DNA from: Mycolicibacterium vinylchloridicum
GTDB taxonomy: Bacteria; Actinomycetota; Actinomycetes; Mycobacteriales; Mycobacteriaceae
DNA length: 64,000 nucleotides
Assembly (NCBI RefSeq): GCF_013404075.1
Contig: NZ_JACBJQ010000014.1
Coordinates: 82,672-146,671, forward strand
Direction: 5' to 3'
The position numbers were made by a program, and so were the translations under genes. Below, piece after piece: positions 27,462 through 38,489 of the stretch. The first letter of the stretch is position 1, and every line of letters starts with the position of its first letter. The notes under the pieces were generated by a model. It had not been told where the DNA came from. It made no database searches and was given only the letters and a program-made list of their open reading frames with translations.

Positions 27462-28261
27462 TGGCTGCGCGTAAGGCGGCCGTTCTCGGTTCACCGGTCG
27501 CACATTCCAAATCGCCGCTGCTGCACCTGGCCGCCTACCGTGCACTGGGCCTCACCGACTGGACCTATGACCGCATCGAGTGCACTGCCGACGAATTACC
27601 TTCGCTGGTAAGGGGATTGGGCCCGGAGTGGGTCGGCGTCTCAGTCACCATGCCGGGCAAGTTCGCCGCGCTGCAGTTCGCCGACGAGCGCACCGAGCGC
27701 GCCGAACTGGTCGGCTCGGCCAACACCCTCGTCCGCACCGAGCGCGGCTGGCGCGCCGACAACACCGATATCGACGGGGTCGCCGGCGCGCTGGCGCACG
27801 TGCGGCACCTGCGCCATGCGATCGTGCTGGGGTCGGGGGGCACCGCACCCGCGGCCGTCGTCGCGCTGGCCGATATCGGGGCGATCGAGATCACCGTGGT
27901 CGCCCGCAGCCACGACAAGGCGGCCCGGTTGGTGAATCTCGGTCCGGCCATCGACGTCACCACCGCGTTCTGCGCCCTGGGCGATCCGCGTCTGCCCGAG
28001 GTCGTGGCCACCGCCGATGTCCTGGTCAGCACGATCCCCGCCGAGGCCGCGGCCGCTCACGCGGACGTGTTCGCCGGTGTCCCGGTGCTGCTCGACGCCA
28101 TCTACGACCCGTGGCCCACCCCGCTGGCCGCCGCCGTGGGCGAGGCCGGTGGCGAGGTGATCAGCGGTGTGCAGATGCTGCTGCACCAGGCGTTCAGTCA
28201 GGTCGAACAATTCACAGGCCGGCCGGCGCCGCGGGAGCAGATGGCGGCCGCGCTGGGTTAA
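27461..28261 (+). CDS. aroE: Shikimate dehydrogenase
   Basis: A 266-aa NADP(H)-dependent enzyme that converts 3-dehydroshikimate to shikimate in aromatic amino-acid biosynthesis. Substrate-binding residues are seen in GSPVAHSKSPLLH (residues 6-18), VSVTMPGK (catalytic Lys), SANTL, and NTDIDGV (catalytic Asp). The C-terminal Rossmann motif is LGSGGTAPAAV. Start is GTG 27461, sharing a base with the mltG stop. It is separated from the aroC-aroK-aroB-aroQ run by the prepilin peptidase gene. Confidence 0.95.
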   Translation: MAARKAAVLGSPVAHSKSPLLHLAAYRALGLTDWTYDRIECTADELPSLVRGLGPEWVGVSVTMPGKFAALQFADERTERAELVGSANTLVRTERGWRADNTDIDGVAGALAHVRHLRHAIVLGSGGTAPAAVVALADIGAIEITVVARSHDKAARLVNLGPAIDVTTAFCALGDPRLPEVVATADVLVSTIPAEAAAAHADVFAGVPVLLDAIYDPWPTPLAAAVGEAGGEVISGVQMLLHQAFSQVEQFTGRPAPREQMAAALG

Positions 28262-28270
28262 CGTCCGCCG

Positions 28271-28699
28271 GTGCGCTTGTTCGTGGTCGGGGTCGTGCTG
28301 CTGTGGACGGCCACGCTGACCGTGTTCGACGTGCGCCACCGTCGGCTGCCCAATGCGCTGACGCTGCCGGGCGCGGTCGCGGTCCTTGCGGTCGCGGCCT
28401 GGTGCGGTCACGGGATGCCCGCGCTGGCCGGAGCGCTCGGCCTGGCAGGGCTGTATCTCGTTGTGCACCTGGTGTTTCCGGCCGGATTGGGTGCCGGTGA
28501 TGTCAAGCTGGCGCTCGGGGTGGGCGGGCTGACGGGTGCCTTCGGGCCCGATGTCTGGCTGCTGGCGGCACTGGGTGCGCCGGTGCTGACGGCATTGCTG
28601 GCCGTCGTGATCGCGGTGTCCGATCGGACCACGACGGTGCCGCACGGCCCGTCGATGTGTCTGGCGAGCCTGGCCGCCGCGGCGCTAGCGGTGTTCTGA
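28271..28699 (+). CDS. A24-family prepilin peptidase (Rv2551c ortholog)
   Basis: A 142-aa membrane aspartic peptidase of the type IV prepilin peptidase/TadV family. The two catalytic aspartates are in FDVRHRRLPN (about residue 19) and GAGDVKL (about residue 78). Four to five hydrophobic segments are visible. It lacks the N-terminal methyltransferase domain of PilD-type enzymes, as TadV-like proteins do. It is flanked by aroE and aroC although it has no role in that pathway; its likely pilin substrates are not in this window. Start is GTG 28271. Confidence 0.88.
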   Translation: MRLFVVGVVLLWTATLTVFDVRHRRLPNALTLPGAVAVLAVAAWCGHGMPALAGALGLAGLYLVVHLVFPAGLGAGDVKLALGVGGLTGAFGPDVWLLAALGAPVLTALLAVVIAVSDRTTTVPHGPSMCLASLAAAALAVF

Positions 28700-28759
28700 G
28701 GCGGCACCGTCGCGAAAGCAAATTGGGTCTGCCGTGACCGGCGTGGGAAGATGGGACGC

Positions 28760-29968
28760 GTGTTGCGATGGACGACCGCCGGTGAATCCCACGGCCGCGC
28801 GCTGGTAGCCGTGGTCGAAGGCATGGTCGCCGGTGTGCAGGTCACCTCCTCAGACATCGCCGAGCAGCTCGCTCGCCGGCGTCTGGGCTATGGCCGCGGC
28901 GCCCGGATGAAGTTCGAGCAAGACCAGGTCACCGTGCTGGCCGGGGTCCGGCACGGCTCCACTCTGGGTGGCCCGATCGCCATCGAGATCGGCAACACCG
29001 AGTGGCCCAAATGGGAGACCGTCATGGCGTCCGACCCGGTGGCCGCCGAAGACCTCGACGTGGCCCGCAATGCGCCGCTGACCCGGCCCCGGCCCGGTCA
29101 CGCTGATTTCGCGGGGATGCTCAAATACGGCTTCGACGACGCCCGCCCGGTCCTGGAGCGGGCCAGCGCCCGCGAGACCGCCGCGCGGGTCGCGGCGGGC
29201 ACCGTGGCCCGGTCCTTCCTCCGTCAGGCGCTCGGCGTCGAGGTGCTCTCGCACGTCATCTCCATCGGGGCATCGGCGCCCTACGACGGGCTGCCGCCGG
29301 CCGCCGGCGATCTGGCCCGCATCGACGAGAGCCCGGTGCGTGCCTTCGACAAGGCCGCCGAGGCCGACATGATCGAACAGATCGAGGCCGCCAAACGCGA
29401 CGGCGACACCCTGGGCGGCGTCGTCGAAGTCGTCGTCCACGGCCTGCCGATCGGCCTGGGCTCGTTCACCAGCGGTGACAACCGGCTCGACAGTCAGCTC
29501 GCCGCCGCGGTGATGGGCATCCAGGCCATCAAGGGTGTCGAAATCGGCGACGGCTTCGAAACCGCGCGCCGGCGCGGCAGCCAGGCCCACGACGAGATGT
29601 ACCCCGGCCCCGACGGCGTGGTCCGCGCCACCAACCGGGCCGGCGGCCTGGAGGGCGGCATGACCAACGGGCTGCCGCTGCGCGTGCGGGCGGCGATGAA
29701 GCCGATCTCGACCGTGCCGCGCGCACTGGCCACCGTCGACATGGCCACCGGCGACGAGGCAGTCGCCATCCACCAGCGCTCCGATGTGTGCGCGGTGCCC
29801 GCCGCGGCCGTCGTCGTCGAGACGATGGTCGCGCTGGTGCTGGCCCGCGCCGCCCTGCAGAAATTCGGTGGTGACTCGCTGTCGGAGACCCGCCGCAATG
29901 TCGACTCCTACCTTCAGGCAGTCGCCGAGCGTATGCCGTCCGATTCGCCAGTGCGGGTGTCGGGGTAG
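28760..29968 (+). CDS. aroC: Chorismate synthase
   Basis: A 402-aa enzyme that converts 5-enolpyruvylshikimate-3-phosphate to chorismate with reduced FMN. Family signatures present are [16 protein letters not shown] (N terminus), [21 protein letters not shown], and [16 protein letters not shown] placed the start at GTG 28760 because family proteins start at this LRW position; ATG 28751 would add three residues. It is the first gene of an aroC-aroK-aroB-aroQ cluster (named aroF in M. tuberculosis annotation). Only 60 nt separate it from the prepilin peptidase gene. Confidence 0.96.
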   Translation: MLRWTTAGESHGRALVAVVEGMVAGVQVTSSDIAEQLARRRLGYGRGARMKFEQDQVTVLAGVRHGSTLGGPIAIEIGNTEWPKWETVMASDPVAAEDLDVARNAPLTRPRPGHADFAGMLKYGFDDARPVLERASARETAARVAAGTVARSFLRQALGVEVLSHVISIGASAPYDGLPPAAGDLARIDESPVRAFDKAAEADMIEQIEAAKRDGDTLGGVVEVVVHGLPIGLGSFTSGDNRLDSQLAAAVMGIQAIKGVEIGDGFETARRRGSQAHDEMYPGPDGVVRATNRAGGLEGGMTNGLPLRVRAAMKPISTVPRALATVDMATGDEAVAIHQRSDVCAVPAAAVVVETMVALVLARAALQKFGGDSLSETRRNVDSYLQAVAERMPSDSPVRVSG

Positions 29969-29972
29969 CGCG

Positions 29973-32163
<2,191 letters not shown>

Positions 32164-32172
32164 TCTCCGGGG

Positions 32173-33051
32173 GTGCAGAACCAGATCGCGTTGGGCGCAG
32201 CCAACGTCACGCGCGTTGTCGAGACCCAAATCCACATGCGGACATCGCTGTTCGCCGACACCCCGGCGCAGGCCTGGGACGACCATGCCGACCTGCTGGA
32301 GCCGCACTTCTGGCACCGTGCGGCCGAGCAGTGGCGCATCGCGATGCAGTCGTGGGTGGTGGAGGTCGACGGTCTGGTCGTGGTGGTCGACACCGGCGTC
32401 GGAAACGACCGCGACCGGCCGCACATGCCGCCCCTGGATCATCTGTCGACCGACTTCCTGCACTCGTTCACCGCTGCGGGGTACGACCCGGCGACCGTCG
32501 ACGTCGTGATCAACACCCACCTGCACACCGACCACGTCGGCTGGAACACCCAACTGGTCGACGGACATTGGGTGCCGACGTTCCCCAACGCCCGCTACGT
32601 GATGCCCGAAGCGGACTACCGCTTCTTCGGGCCAGGAGGAGAGGGAGAGAACGACGGCATGCGAACGGTGCTGGCCGACAGCGTGATTCCGGTGACCGAT
32701 CAGATCCAGCTGTGGTCCGACGAGTTGGAACTCAGTCCGTCACTTCGGCTGCGTCCAGCCGTAGGGCACACCCCCGGGTCCTCGGTGTTGTGGCTCGACG
32801 CGGGCGCTCCCGCCGTGTTCGTCGGCGACCTGACACACTGCCCGATCCAGATCCGGCGGCCCGATGACGCCTGCGCGTTCGACGTCGACCCGGCCGCCGC
32901 CCGCGGCACGCGCAGGCGGGTCTTCACCGAGGCCACCCACGCCAAGGCGGCGGTTTTTCCCGCGCACTATCCCGGCCACGGCGGTCCGGTGCTCGTCGCG
33001 GACGGCGACAGTTTCGACGTTGACGGCTGGGCGGCGCTCGACGCGATCTAG
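32173..33051 (+). CDS. Metallo-beta-lactamase-fold hydrolase
   Basis: A 292-aa MBL-fold protein. The metal motif is H116-L-H118-T-D120-H121 in NTHLHTDHVGWN; VGHTPGSSVLWL gives the next His, an Asp follows in FVGDLTH, and PAHYPGHGG carries the last His. The architecture resembles N-acyl-homoserine lactonase/quorum-quenching-like and related MBL hydrolases; the substrate is unknown. It starts at GTG 32173, 9 nt after aroQ, so it may be co-transcribed with the aro genes. This gene is not present at this position in M. tuberculosis. Its stop is interlocked with the convergent membrane gene (CTAG). Confidence 0.88.
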   Translation: MQNQIALGAANVTRVVETQIHMRTSLFADTPAQAWDDHADLLEPHFWHRAAEQWRIAMQSWVVEVDGLVVVVDTGVGNDRDRPHMPPLDHLSTDFLHSFTAAGYDPATVDVVINTHLHTDHVGWNTQLVDGHWVPTFPNARYVMPEADYRFFGPGGEGENDGMRTVLADSVIPVTDQIQLWSDELELSPSLRLRPAVGHTPGSSVLWLDAGAPAVFVGDLTHCPIQIRRPDDACAFDVDPAAARGTRRRVFTEATHAKAAVFPAHYPGHGGPVLVADGDSFDVDGWAALDAI

Positions 33052-33905
33052 CCGGTGCTGGGCACCGAGTAACAGATCGCGGTCGACACGATCGTCGGCA
33101 GCACGAACCCGGTGATGATGCTCGCGATCACCACGCCGACGTGCGGCGCTGCCAACCATTCGTCAGGTATGCGCGACGCGCTGCCGGCAAGTGCCGACGC
33201 CAGGATCGCCAGCACCAGCATGCTCACGGTCGCCAGCCGGATCGAACGCATCGCCAGCTGTGTCGATTCGGCCGGATTGACCAGGGACCGGCGCAACCGC
33301 AGGCTCCGCACGGCAACCAGACGGAGGTCGACCAGTACTACCACCGCCGTCGCACCGATCACCGCGCCGATCGCCCATGACGCGGATCTCCCGGCGTACA
33401 TGAATGTCAGGTAGTCGATCGCGGTCTCGCTCATGACCAACGTCATCGACAGGGCGGCGGTGAACGTCAGCCAGCTGCCGAGGACCGCGAGAAAGCAGTA
33501 GGCCCTGGTGTCCTGGTCGTCGTCGGCTTGGTCGGGAAACTTGTTGACGACGTGGCTGGCGAGCATCCAGGCCAGGCCGCCGAACAGCGCGGTCGTGCCC
33601 GCCGCGAGCATTCCGGTGGCCGATATGCCCTGTGTCCACGCCACTGCACAGACGGCGCGCCGGTCACCGTCCTCGGGTACCTGGGTGCCGGTGATCAGGC
33701 TGAACACGAAACTGTCCAGCATCAAGACCAGAACCGCACAGGAGAACAACGCCAGCGTGTGCACGCCCTCGCGGGTGTTGCGGTCGAACAGCAACGCAAT
33801 CGCGGTGATCAGGAAACCGCCAAGCACACCGGCCAACTGCGACGTCGACGGTGCCGACGTGAGCAGGCTCCATTGGTCGGTACTGCAGGCCGTGTCCGGA
33901 TTCAT
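33048..33905 (-). CDS. Hypothetical integral membrane protein
   Basis: A 285-aa protein I do not recognise. About seven hydrophobic segments are visible, for example LAGVLGGFLITAIALLF, LALFSCAVLVLMLDSFVFSLI, and the C-terminal VGVVIASIITGFVLPTIV. It has two N- and mid-region cysteines in loops (near residues 7 and 86). There is no signal peptide and no known enzymatic motif. It lies 30 bp after the B-4DMT-like gene on the same strand and could be co-transcribed with it. Function unknown. Confidence 0.72.
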   Translation of the reverse strand: MNPDTACSTDQWSLLTSAPSTSQLAGVLGGFLITAIALLFDRNTREGVHTLALFSCAVLVLMLDSFVFSLITGTQVPEDGDRRAVCAVAWTQGISATGMLAAGTTALFGGLAWMLASHVVNKFPDQADDDQDTRAYCFLAVLGSWLTFTAALSMTLVMSETAIDYLTFMYAGRSASWAIGAVIGATAVVVLVDLRLVAVRSLRLRRSLVNPAESTQLAMRSIRLATVSMLVLAILASALAGSASRIPDEWLAAPHVGVVIASIITGFVLPTIVSTAICYSVPSTG

Positions 33906-33935
33906 CTCCGAAGCGAGGGGCCGGCGGCGAGAGGC

Positions 33936-34559
33936 TCAGGCCTTGTCGTCCCGGCCCTTGGTCATGTCGATCTGCTCGGTCGGCTCGTCGCGCTCGGCGG
34001 TCGCCACGGCCGAGGTGCGTTCCTCGGTTGCGGCGCCCTCGTGGGACAGTCCGGCGATGGGCCCGGTGCGGTCGTCGTCACGGACGGCGTCGAATACGCT
34101 GCCCGTGCTGCCGTCCTCGCGGCGGCGCTCCTGGGGAGGCCGCTTGCGGTCGACCAGGAAGCGGCCGATGGCGACCGCGGCGATGGCCGGGACGAACACC
34201 ACCAGCGCGGTGAATGCCGCGAACGTGGTGAGCTCACCGATCAGACCCTCGGCGTAGACGTTCTTGTACACCAGCGAGACGATCCAGGTGACCAGGCCGC
34301 TCAGGATCCCGGCGATCAGCCCGGCCAGCAGCCACGTCATCGCCAGATCGCGGCGGCGGTCCGGGTCGGGGTTGGCGTTGGCGTCGGCGCGGCCGTCGAG
34401 CAGACCCCACACGAATGCCACGATGGCGAAGAGCACCACCAGCGCGATGCTGATGAGTGCGGCCTTGGTTTCGTAGATATTGATCAGCGTGCCCTGCACG
34501 AGACGGACGATCACCATGCCGGCAGCGAAGGCCAGTCCGCGCAACAACCACGTAGTCAT
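33936..34559 (-). CDS. Rv2536-like four-helix membrane protein (B-4DMT family)
   Basis: A 207-aa membrane protein with four hydrophobic helices in the first 140 residues (e.g. LLRGLAFAAGMVIVRLVQG, ISIALVVLFAIVAFVWGLL, TWLLAGLIAGILSGLVTWIVSLVY, TTFAAFTALVVFVPAIAAVAIG). A charged, probably cytoplasmic, tail follows (RKRPPQERRREDG onward). It fits the actinobacterial B-4DMT family transporter annotation and, by position opposite the aro genes and next to pepQ, the M. tuberculosis gene Rv2536. The transport role is inferred only from the family name. Confidence 0.8.
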   Translation of the reverse strand: MTTWLLRGLAFAAGMVIVRLVQGTLINIYETKAALISIALVVLFAIVAFVWGLLDGRADANANPDPDRRRDLAMTWLLAGLIAGILSGLVTWIVSLVYKNVYAEGLIGELTTFAAFTALVVFVPAIAAVAIGRFLVDRKRPPQERRREDGSTGSVFDAVRDDDRTGPIAGLSHEGAATEERTSAVATAERDEPTEQIDMTKGRDDKA

Positions 34560-34592
34560 GGTTAGTCAGGGTAGCGAGTACCGTCAGCGACC

Positions 34593-35684
34593 GTGACACA
34601 TTCCCAACGCCGGGACCGGCTGGCTGCCCGGTTGGCGGCCGCCGGACTGGACGCGATCCTGGTGAGTGACCTGGTCAACGTCCGATACCTGTCCGGTTTC
34701 AGCGGGTCGAACGCGGCGCTTTTGGTGTTCGCCGGCGACACGCCGACGGTGCTGGCCACCGATTCGCGGTATCGCACGCAGGCCGCGCAGCAGGCGCCGG
34801 ACCTGGAAACGGTGATCGAACGGGCCTGCGGGCGCCATCTGGTCGGGCGCGCGGTGGCCGACGGCGCCGCCCGGATCGGCTTCGAGAGCCATGTCGTCAC
34901 CGTCGACGGGTTCGACGTGCTGTCCCGGGAACTGGACGAGCACCCGGCGGCCGAGCTGGTGCGGGCCTCCGGCACGGTCGAGGCACTGCGGGAGATCAAG
35001 GACGCCGGCGAGATCGCCCTGCTGCGGTTGGCCTGTGAGGCCGCTGACGCGGCGCTGGCAGAACTGGTGGCGGGCGGCGGCCTGCGGCCGGGGCGCACCG
35101 AGCGGGAGGTCGGCCGCCAGCTCGAGGCGCTGATGCTCGAGCACGGCGCCGACGGGCCGTCGTTCGAGACGATCGTGGCCACCGGAGCCAACTCGGCCAT
35201 CCCGCATCATCGACCCACCGACGCCGTGCTGGCCAGTGGGGATTTCGTCAAGATCGACTTCGGTGCGCTGGTCGGGGGCTACCACTCCGACATGACGCGC
35301 ACATTCGTGCTCGGCGAGGCTGCCGACTGGCAGCGGGAGATCTACGAGCTGGTCGCGGCGGCTCAGCGGGCGGGCCGGGATGCCCTGGACGTCGGGGCGG
35401 AGCTTCGCGACGTCGACGGCGCGGCACGGCAGGTGATCGCCGACGCCGGCTACGGCGAGTACTTCGGCCACGGCCTGGGCCACGGCGTCGGACTACAGAT
35501 CCACGAAGCACCGGGAATCAACTCCGCAGCCGCCGGTACACTGCTTGCTGGCTCCGTGGTGACCGTGGAACCCGGTGTCTACCTGCCCGACCGTGGCGGT
35601 GTCCGCATCGAGGACACCCTGGTCGTCGGCGAGCGAAGCCCAGAACTGCTGACCCGGTTCCCCAAGGAACTAACGGTCGTCTAG
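34593..35684 (+). CDS. pepQ: Xaa-Pro peptidase, M24 family (PepQ)
   Basis: A 363-aa creatinase-fold dimetal peptidase that hydrolyses X-Pro bonds. The N-terminal creatinase-N domain (about residues 1-125) has [19 protein letters not shown]. The catalytic C-terminal domain has metal ligands in [19 protein letters not shown] (two Asp), [14 protein letters not shown] (His) and TVEPGVYLP and RIEDTLVV (Glu). It is divergent from the Rv2536-like gene, 33 bp between starts, and heads a pepQ-efp-nusB run as in M. tuberculosis. Confidence 0.94.
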   Translation: MTHSQRRDRLAARLAAAGLDAILVSDLVNVRYLSGFSGSNAALLVFAGDTPTVLATDSRYRTQAAQQAPDLETVIERACGRHLVGRAVADGAARIGFESHVVTVDGFDVLSRELDEHPAAELVRASGTVEALREIKDAGEIALLRLACEAADAALAELVAGGGLRPGRTEREVGRQLEALMLEHGADGPSFETIVATGANSAIPHHRPTDAVLASGDFVKIDFGALVGGYHSDMTRTFVLGEAADWQREIYELVAAAQRAGRDALDVGAELRDVDGAARQVIADAGYGEYFGHGLGHGVGLQIHEAPGINSAAAGTLLAGSVVTVEPGVYLPDRGGVRIEDTLVVGERSPELLTRFPKELTVV

Positions 35685-35713
35685 GACCGGACAGAAGAGG
35701 AGAACGACCGACC

Positions 35714-36277
35714 GTGGCATCCACTGCCGATTTCAAGAACGGCCTTGTGCTGAACATCGACGGCCAGCTCTGGCAGATCATCGAGTTCCAGCACGTCAAA
35801 CCGGGCAAGGGCCCGGCCTTCGTGCGCACGAAGCTCAAGAACGTGCTCTCGGGCAAGGTCGTCGACAAGACCTACAACGCCGGGGTGAAGGTGGAGACCG
35901 CGACCGTCGACCGCCGCGACGCCACCTACCTCTACCGCGACGGCTCCGACTTCGTGTTCATGGACTCCGAGGACTTCGAGCAGCACCCGCTGCCGGAGGC
36001 GCTGGTCGGCCGGCTGGCCGACTTCCTGCTGGAGGGCATGCCGGTGCAGATCGCGTTCAACGAGGGCGCGCCCCTGTACCTGGAGCTGCCGGTCACCGTC
36101 GAACTCGAGGTCGCCAGCACCGAACCCGGCCTGCAGGGCGACCGCTCCAGCGCGGGAACCAAGCCCGCGACGCTGGAAACCGGGGCCGAGATCCAGGTTC
36201 CGCTGTTCATCAACACCGGCGACAAGCTCAAGGTGGATTCGCGCGACGGCAGCTACCTGGGGCGTGTGAACGCCTGA
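35714..36277 (+). CDS. efp: Translation elongation factor P
   Basis: A 187-aa EF-P that relieves ribosome stalling at polyproline. The three-beta-domain layout is standard: N-terminal KOW-like domain with [16 protein letters not shown], then [14 protein letters not shown] carrying the loop lysine that reaches the P-site tRNA, and the C-terminal [29 protein letters not shown] signature. Start is GTG 35714 with AGAGGAGAA about 12 nt upstream. It is 1 nt before nusB. Confidence 0.97.
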   Translation: MASTADFKNGLVLNIDGQLWQIIEFQHVKPGKGPAFVRTKLKNVLSGKVVDKTYNAGVKVETATVDRRDATYLYRDGSDFVFMDSEDFEQHPLPEALVGRLADFLLEGMPVQIAFNEGAPLYLELPVTVELEVASTEPGLQGDRSSAGTKPATLETGAEIQVPLFINTGDKLKVDSRDGSYLGRVNA

Positions 36278-36278
36278 T

Positions 36279-36758
36279 ATGGCCGACCGCAAGGCCGACA
36301 AGGGTCGGCATCAGGCGCGCAAGCGCGCCGTCGACCTGTTGTTCGAGGCCGAGGCCCGGGGTCTGACGTCCGCCGAGGTGGCCGACAAGCGGATCGCGCT
36401 GGCCGAGGCCAACGCCGAGGTGTCGGCGCTCAACCCGTACACGGTGACTGTCGCCAGGGGGGTTGCCACCCATGCGGCTCACATCGACGAGCTGATCACC
36501 TCGCACCTGCAGGGCTGGACCCTGGAGAGGTTGCCTGCCGTGGACCGCGCGATCCTGCGGGTGGCGGTCTGGGAGCTGTTGCATGCCGAGGATGTTCCCG
36601 AGCCGGTGGCCGTCGACGAGGCGGTCGAGCTGGCCAAGGAGCTGTCCACTGACGAGTCGCCGGGCTTCGTGAACGGGGTGCTGGGCCAGGTCATGCTGGT
36701 CACCCCGCAGATCCGCGCGGCGGCCGCCGCGGTCCGGGGCGCGTCGCCCGAGGCGTAA
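36279..36758 (+). CDS. nusB: Transcription antitermination factor NusB
   Basis: A 159-aa all-helical NusB that binds boxA RNA with NusE and supports rRNA transcription. The N terminus [17 protein letters not shown] is the conserved RNA-binding Arg-rich helix. The C-terminal half with [45 protein letters not shown] matches the family closely. It starts one base after the efp stop. It closes the block syntenic with Rv2559c-Rv2533c. Confidence 0.96.
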   Translation: MADRKADKGRHQARKRAVDLLFEAEARGLTSAEVADKRIALAEANAEVSALNPYTVTVARGVATHAAHIDELITSHLQGWTLERLPAVDRAILRVAVWELLHAEDVPEPVAVDEAVELAKELSTDESPGFVNGVLGQVMLVTPQIRAAAAAVRGASPEA

Positions 36759-36768
36759 GGTCCCCGCC

Positions 36769-37305
36769 ATGTTGGGGGCGACAGACTGGGTGGAGGCAGG
36801 TTTTTCGCTGCTGGCCACCGACGGTGTCAAGGCGCTGACTGTCGGCCGGCTGTGCGAGCGGGTGGGCGCCACCAAGGGCAGCTTCTACTGGCACTTCGCC
36901 GACATCGGCGCCTACCGGCGTGCACTGGCCGACACCTGGGCGCAGCTGCACGACAGCGACCGCGCCGAGTTCACCGACGGCGCCGGCCTGTCGCCGCGGG
37001 AGCGGCTCGGTCGGATGATGGGAGTCCTTCTCGGCCAACGGCATTGGATGCTGGAGCGGGCCATGCGGGAATGGGCGCGATCTGACGCCGACGTCGCGGC
37101 GGCGGTCGCATCCTCCGACCGGCGGGTGCGTCGCGCGGTGCGCCAGGCCTACCTCGACGACGGTTTCAGCGCCGAGGAGGCCGACGTGCGCGCCGACGCG
37201 ACGTTCGCGGCCGGCGTCGGATTCCTGCACCTGTCGTCCTCGGCGCCCGGCGAGAAAGCCGTGGTCCGGCAGCAGCGTTTCCTCGAAATCATGTTGCGGC
37301 ACTGA
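36769..37305 (+). CDS. TetR/AcrR family transcriptional regulator
   Basis: A 178-aa regulator with a TetR N-terminal domain: WVEAGFSLLATDGVKALTVGRLCERVGATKGSFYWHFADIGAYRRAL (about residues 5-50), where the recognition helix is ATKGSFYWHF. The C-terminal ligand domain is unassigned. It starts 10 nt after nusB, so it could be read through from the nusB unit. A perfect 7-bp inverted repeat at 37317-37334 lies just after its stop and before the next gene and is the likely operator. Inferred to control the downstream flavin monooxygenase. Confidence 0.88.
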   Translation: MLGATDWVEAGFSLLATDGVKALTVGRLCERVGATKGSFYWHFADIGAYRRALADTWAQLHDSDRAEFTDGAGLSPRERLGRMMGVLLGQRHWMLERAMREWARSDADVAAAVASSDRRVRRAVRQAYLDDGFSAEEADVRADATFAAGVGFLHLSSSAPGEKAVVRQQRFLEIMLRH

Positions 37306-37316
37306 CGGTCCGGGTT

Positions 37317-37334
37317 CCATACCAAAAGGTATGG
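37317..37334. promoter_or_regulatory. Perfect inverted repeat, probable TetR-family operator
   Basis: CCATACC (37317-37323) and GGTATGG (37328-37334) are exact inverted repeats around AAAA. It lies 13 bp upstream of the next start (GTG 37347) and just downstream of a tetR gene, and overlaps where a promoter -10 region or the ribosome site would be. The ATACC-n4-GGTAT pattern is typical of TetR-type operators; that this regulator binds it is inferred. Confidence 0.65.
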
Positions 37335-37346
37335 TAGCGTCGGGCC

Positions 37347-38489
37347 GTGCTGACGATCAGCGACGAATTCGTGGCATGCCTGGCGCAACGGGCGGCCGAG
37401 GCCGAGGAGCTTCGCCGGCTTCCCGACGCGACGATCGCCGATTTCCGGGCCGGTGGCCTGGCTCGGCTGCTGCTGCCCGCGCGCTACGGGGGTGCGCAGG
37501 CGCCCTTCCCCGCGATCCTGCAACCGGTCCGCCGGATGGCGCACGGCTGCGCGTCCAGCGCCTGGACGCTCGGGTTCTACACGCTGCACAACTGGATGCT
37601 GGCGCTGTTCGGCGAGCAGGCACAGGACGAGGTGTTCGCCGACGGGCCGGTGCTGTGCCCGGCGCCGCTGGCGCCGACTGGGCGCGGAGTGCCGGTCGAC
37701 GGCGGGGTGCGATTGTCCGGCCGGTGGTCGTGGGCGACCGGGATCATGGCCGCCGACTGGGTGATGGTCGGCGCGCTGTGCGGAGCCGACGGGATGGATC
37801 CGGTGCTGGCGCTGCTGCCCGCCGAAGACGTTGCTGTCGAGGATGTCTGGCATACCGACGGGATGCGCGGGACCGGCTCCCACGACGTCGTGGTCACCGA
37901 CGCGATCGTGCCCGAGCACCGGCTGGTCAAGGTCGCCGACGTCTACGGCGGTACCTCGCCGGGTGCGGCGTTGCACGACGGGACCGCCTACCGCTGGCCC
38001 ATGGTCCCCGCATTGGCACTGCTGGCGGCGATGCCCGCGCTGGGTGCGGCCGAATACGTCGCCGACGCCTTCGCCACCCGCGTGGGTGAGCGAGTGCTGG
38101 CATATTCCGGTGTGGCCCAGAAGCAGCAGCCCGCCGCGCAGATCCGCCTCGGCGACGCCCGGGTGCGGCTGCGCGCACTGGACGGATTGCTCGCTGATAC
38201 CGTCGCGATGATCGAGACGAAAGTCGATGCAGGCGAACGGATCCCACGATCCATGCGGGCGGGGGCCCGAGTGGCCGCCGCGCACATCGTGCATGAATCC
38301 CGTGCCGTCGTCGCCGATCTCCTCGAATCATCCGGCGCCAGTGCGCATTTCCTGCACAACCCGTTACAGCGCGCCAAGCGTGACATCGACGTCATCTCCG
38401 GCCACGTGGTGTTCGACTACGACGTCAGCCGCGAACTGGCCGGCGCGCTGGAGATCGGGGCACCGATCTCGCCGATCGCGATGGTCTAG
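37347..38489 (+). CDS. Acyl-CoA dehydrogenase-fold flavin-dependent monooxygenase
   Basis: A 380-aa protein with the acyl-CoA dehydrogenase fold but with features of two-component flavin monooxygenases (HsaA/HpaB/DszC type). N-terminal FRAGGLARLLLPARYGGAQAPFP, then GGVRLSGRWSWATGIMAADWVMVGAL in the middle beta domain, and the C-terminal VVADLLESSGASAHFLHNPLQRAKRDIDVISGH, where the catalytic glutamate of dehydrogenases is not evident. Such enzymes use reduced flavin from a separate reductase, none of which is encoded nearby. It is preceded by a TetR-type palindrome. Substrate unknown; interlocked stop CTAG with the convergent gene. Confidence 0.85.
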   Translation: MLTISDEFVACLAQRAAEAEELRRLPDATIADFRAGGLARLLLPARYGGAQAPFPAILQPVRRMAHGCASSAWTLGFYTLHNWMLALFGEQAQDEVFADGPVLCPAPLAPTGRGVPVDGGVRLSGRWSWATGIMAADWVMVGALCGADGMDPVLALLPAEDVAVEDVWHTDGMRGTGSHDVVVTDAIVPEHRLVKVADVYGGTSPGAALHDGTAYRWPMVPALALLAAMPALGAAEYVADAFATRVGERVLAYSGVAQKQQPAAQIRLGDARVRLRALDGLLADTVAMIETKVDAGERIPRSMRAGARVAAAHIVHESRAVVADLLESSGASAHFLHNPLQRAKRDIDVISGHVVFDYDVSRELAGALEIGAPISPIAMV

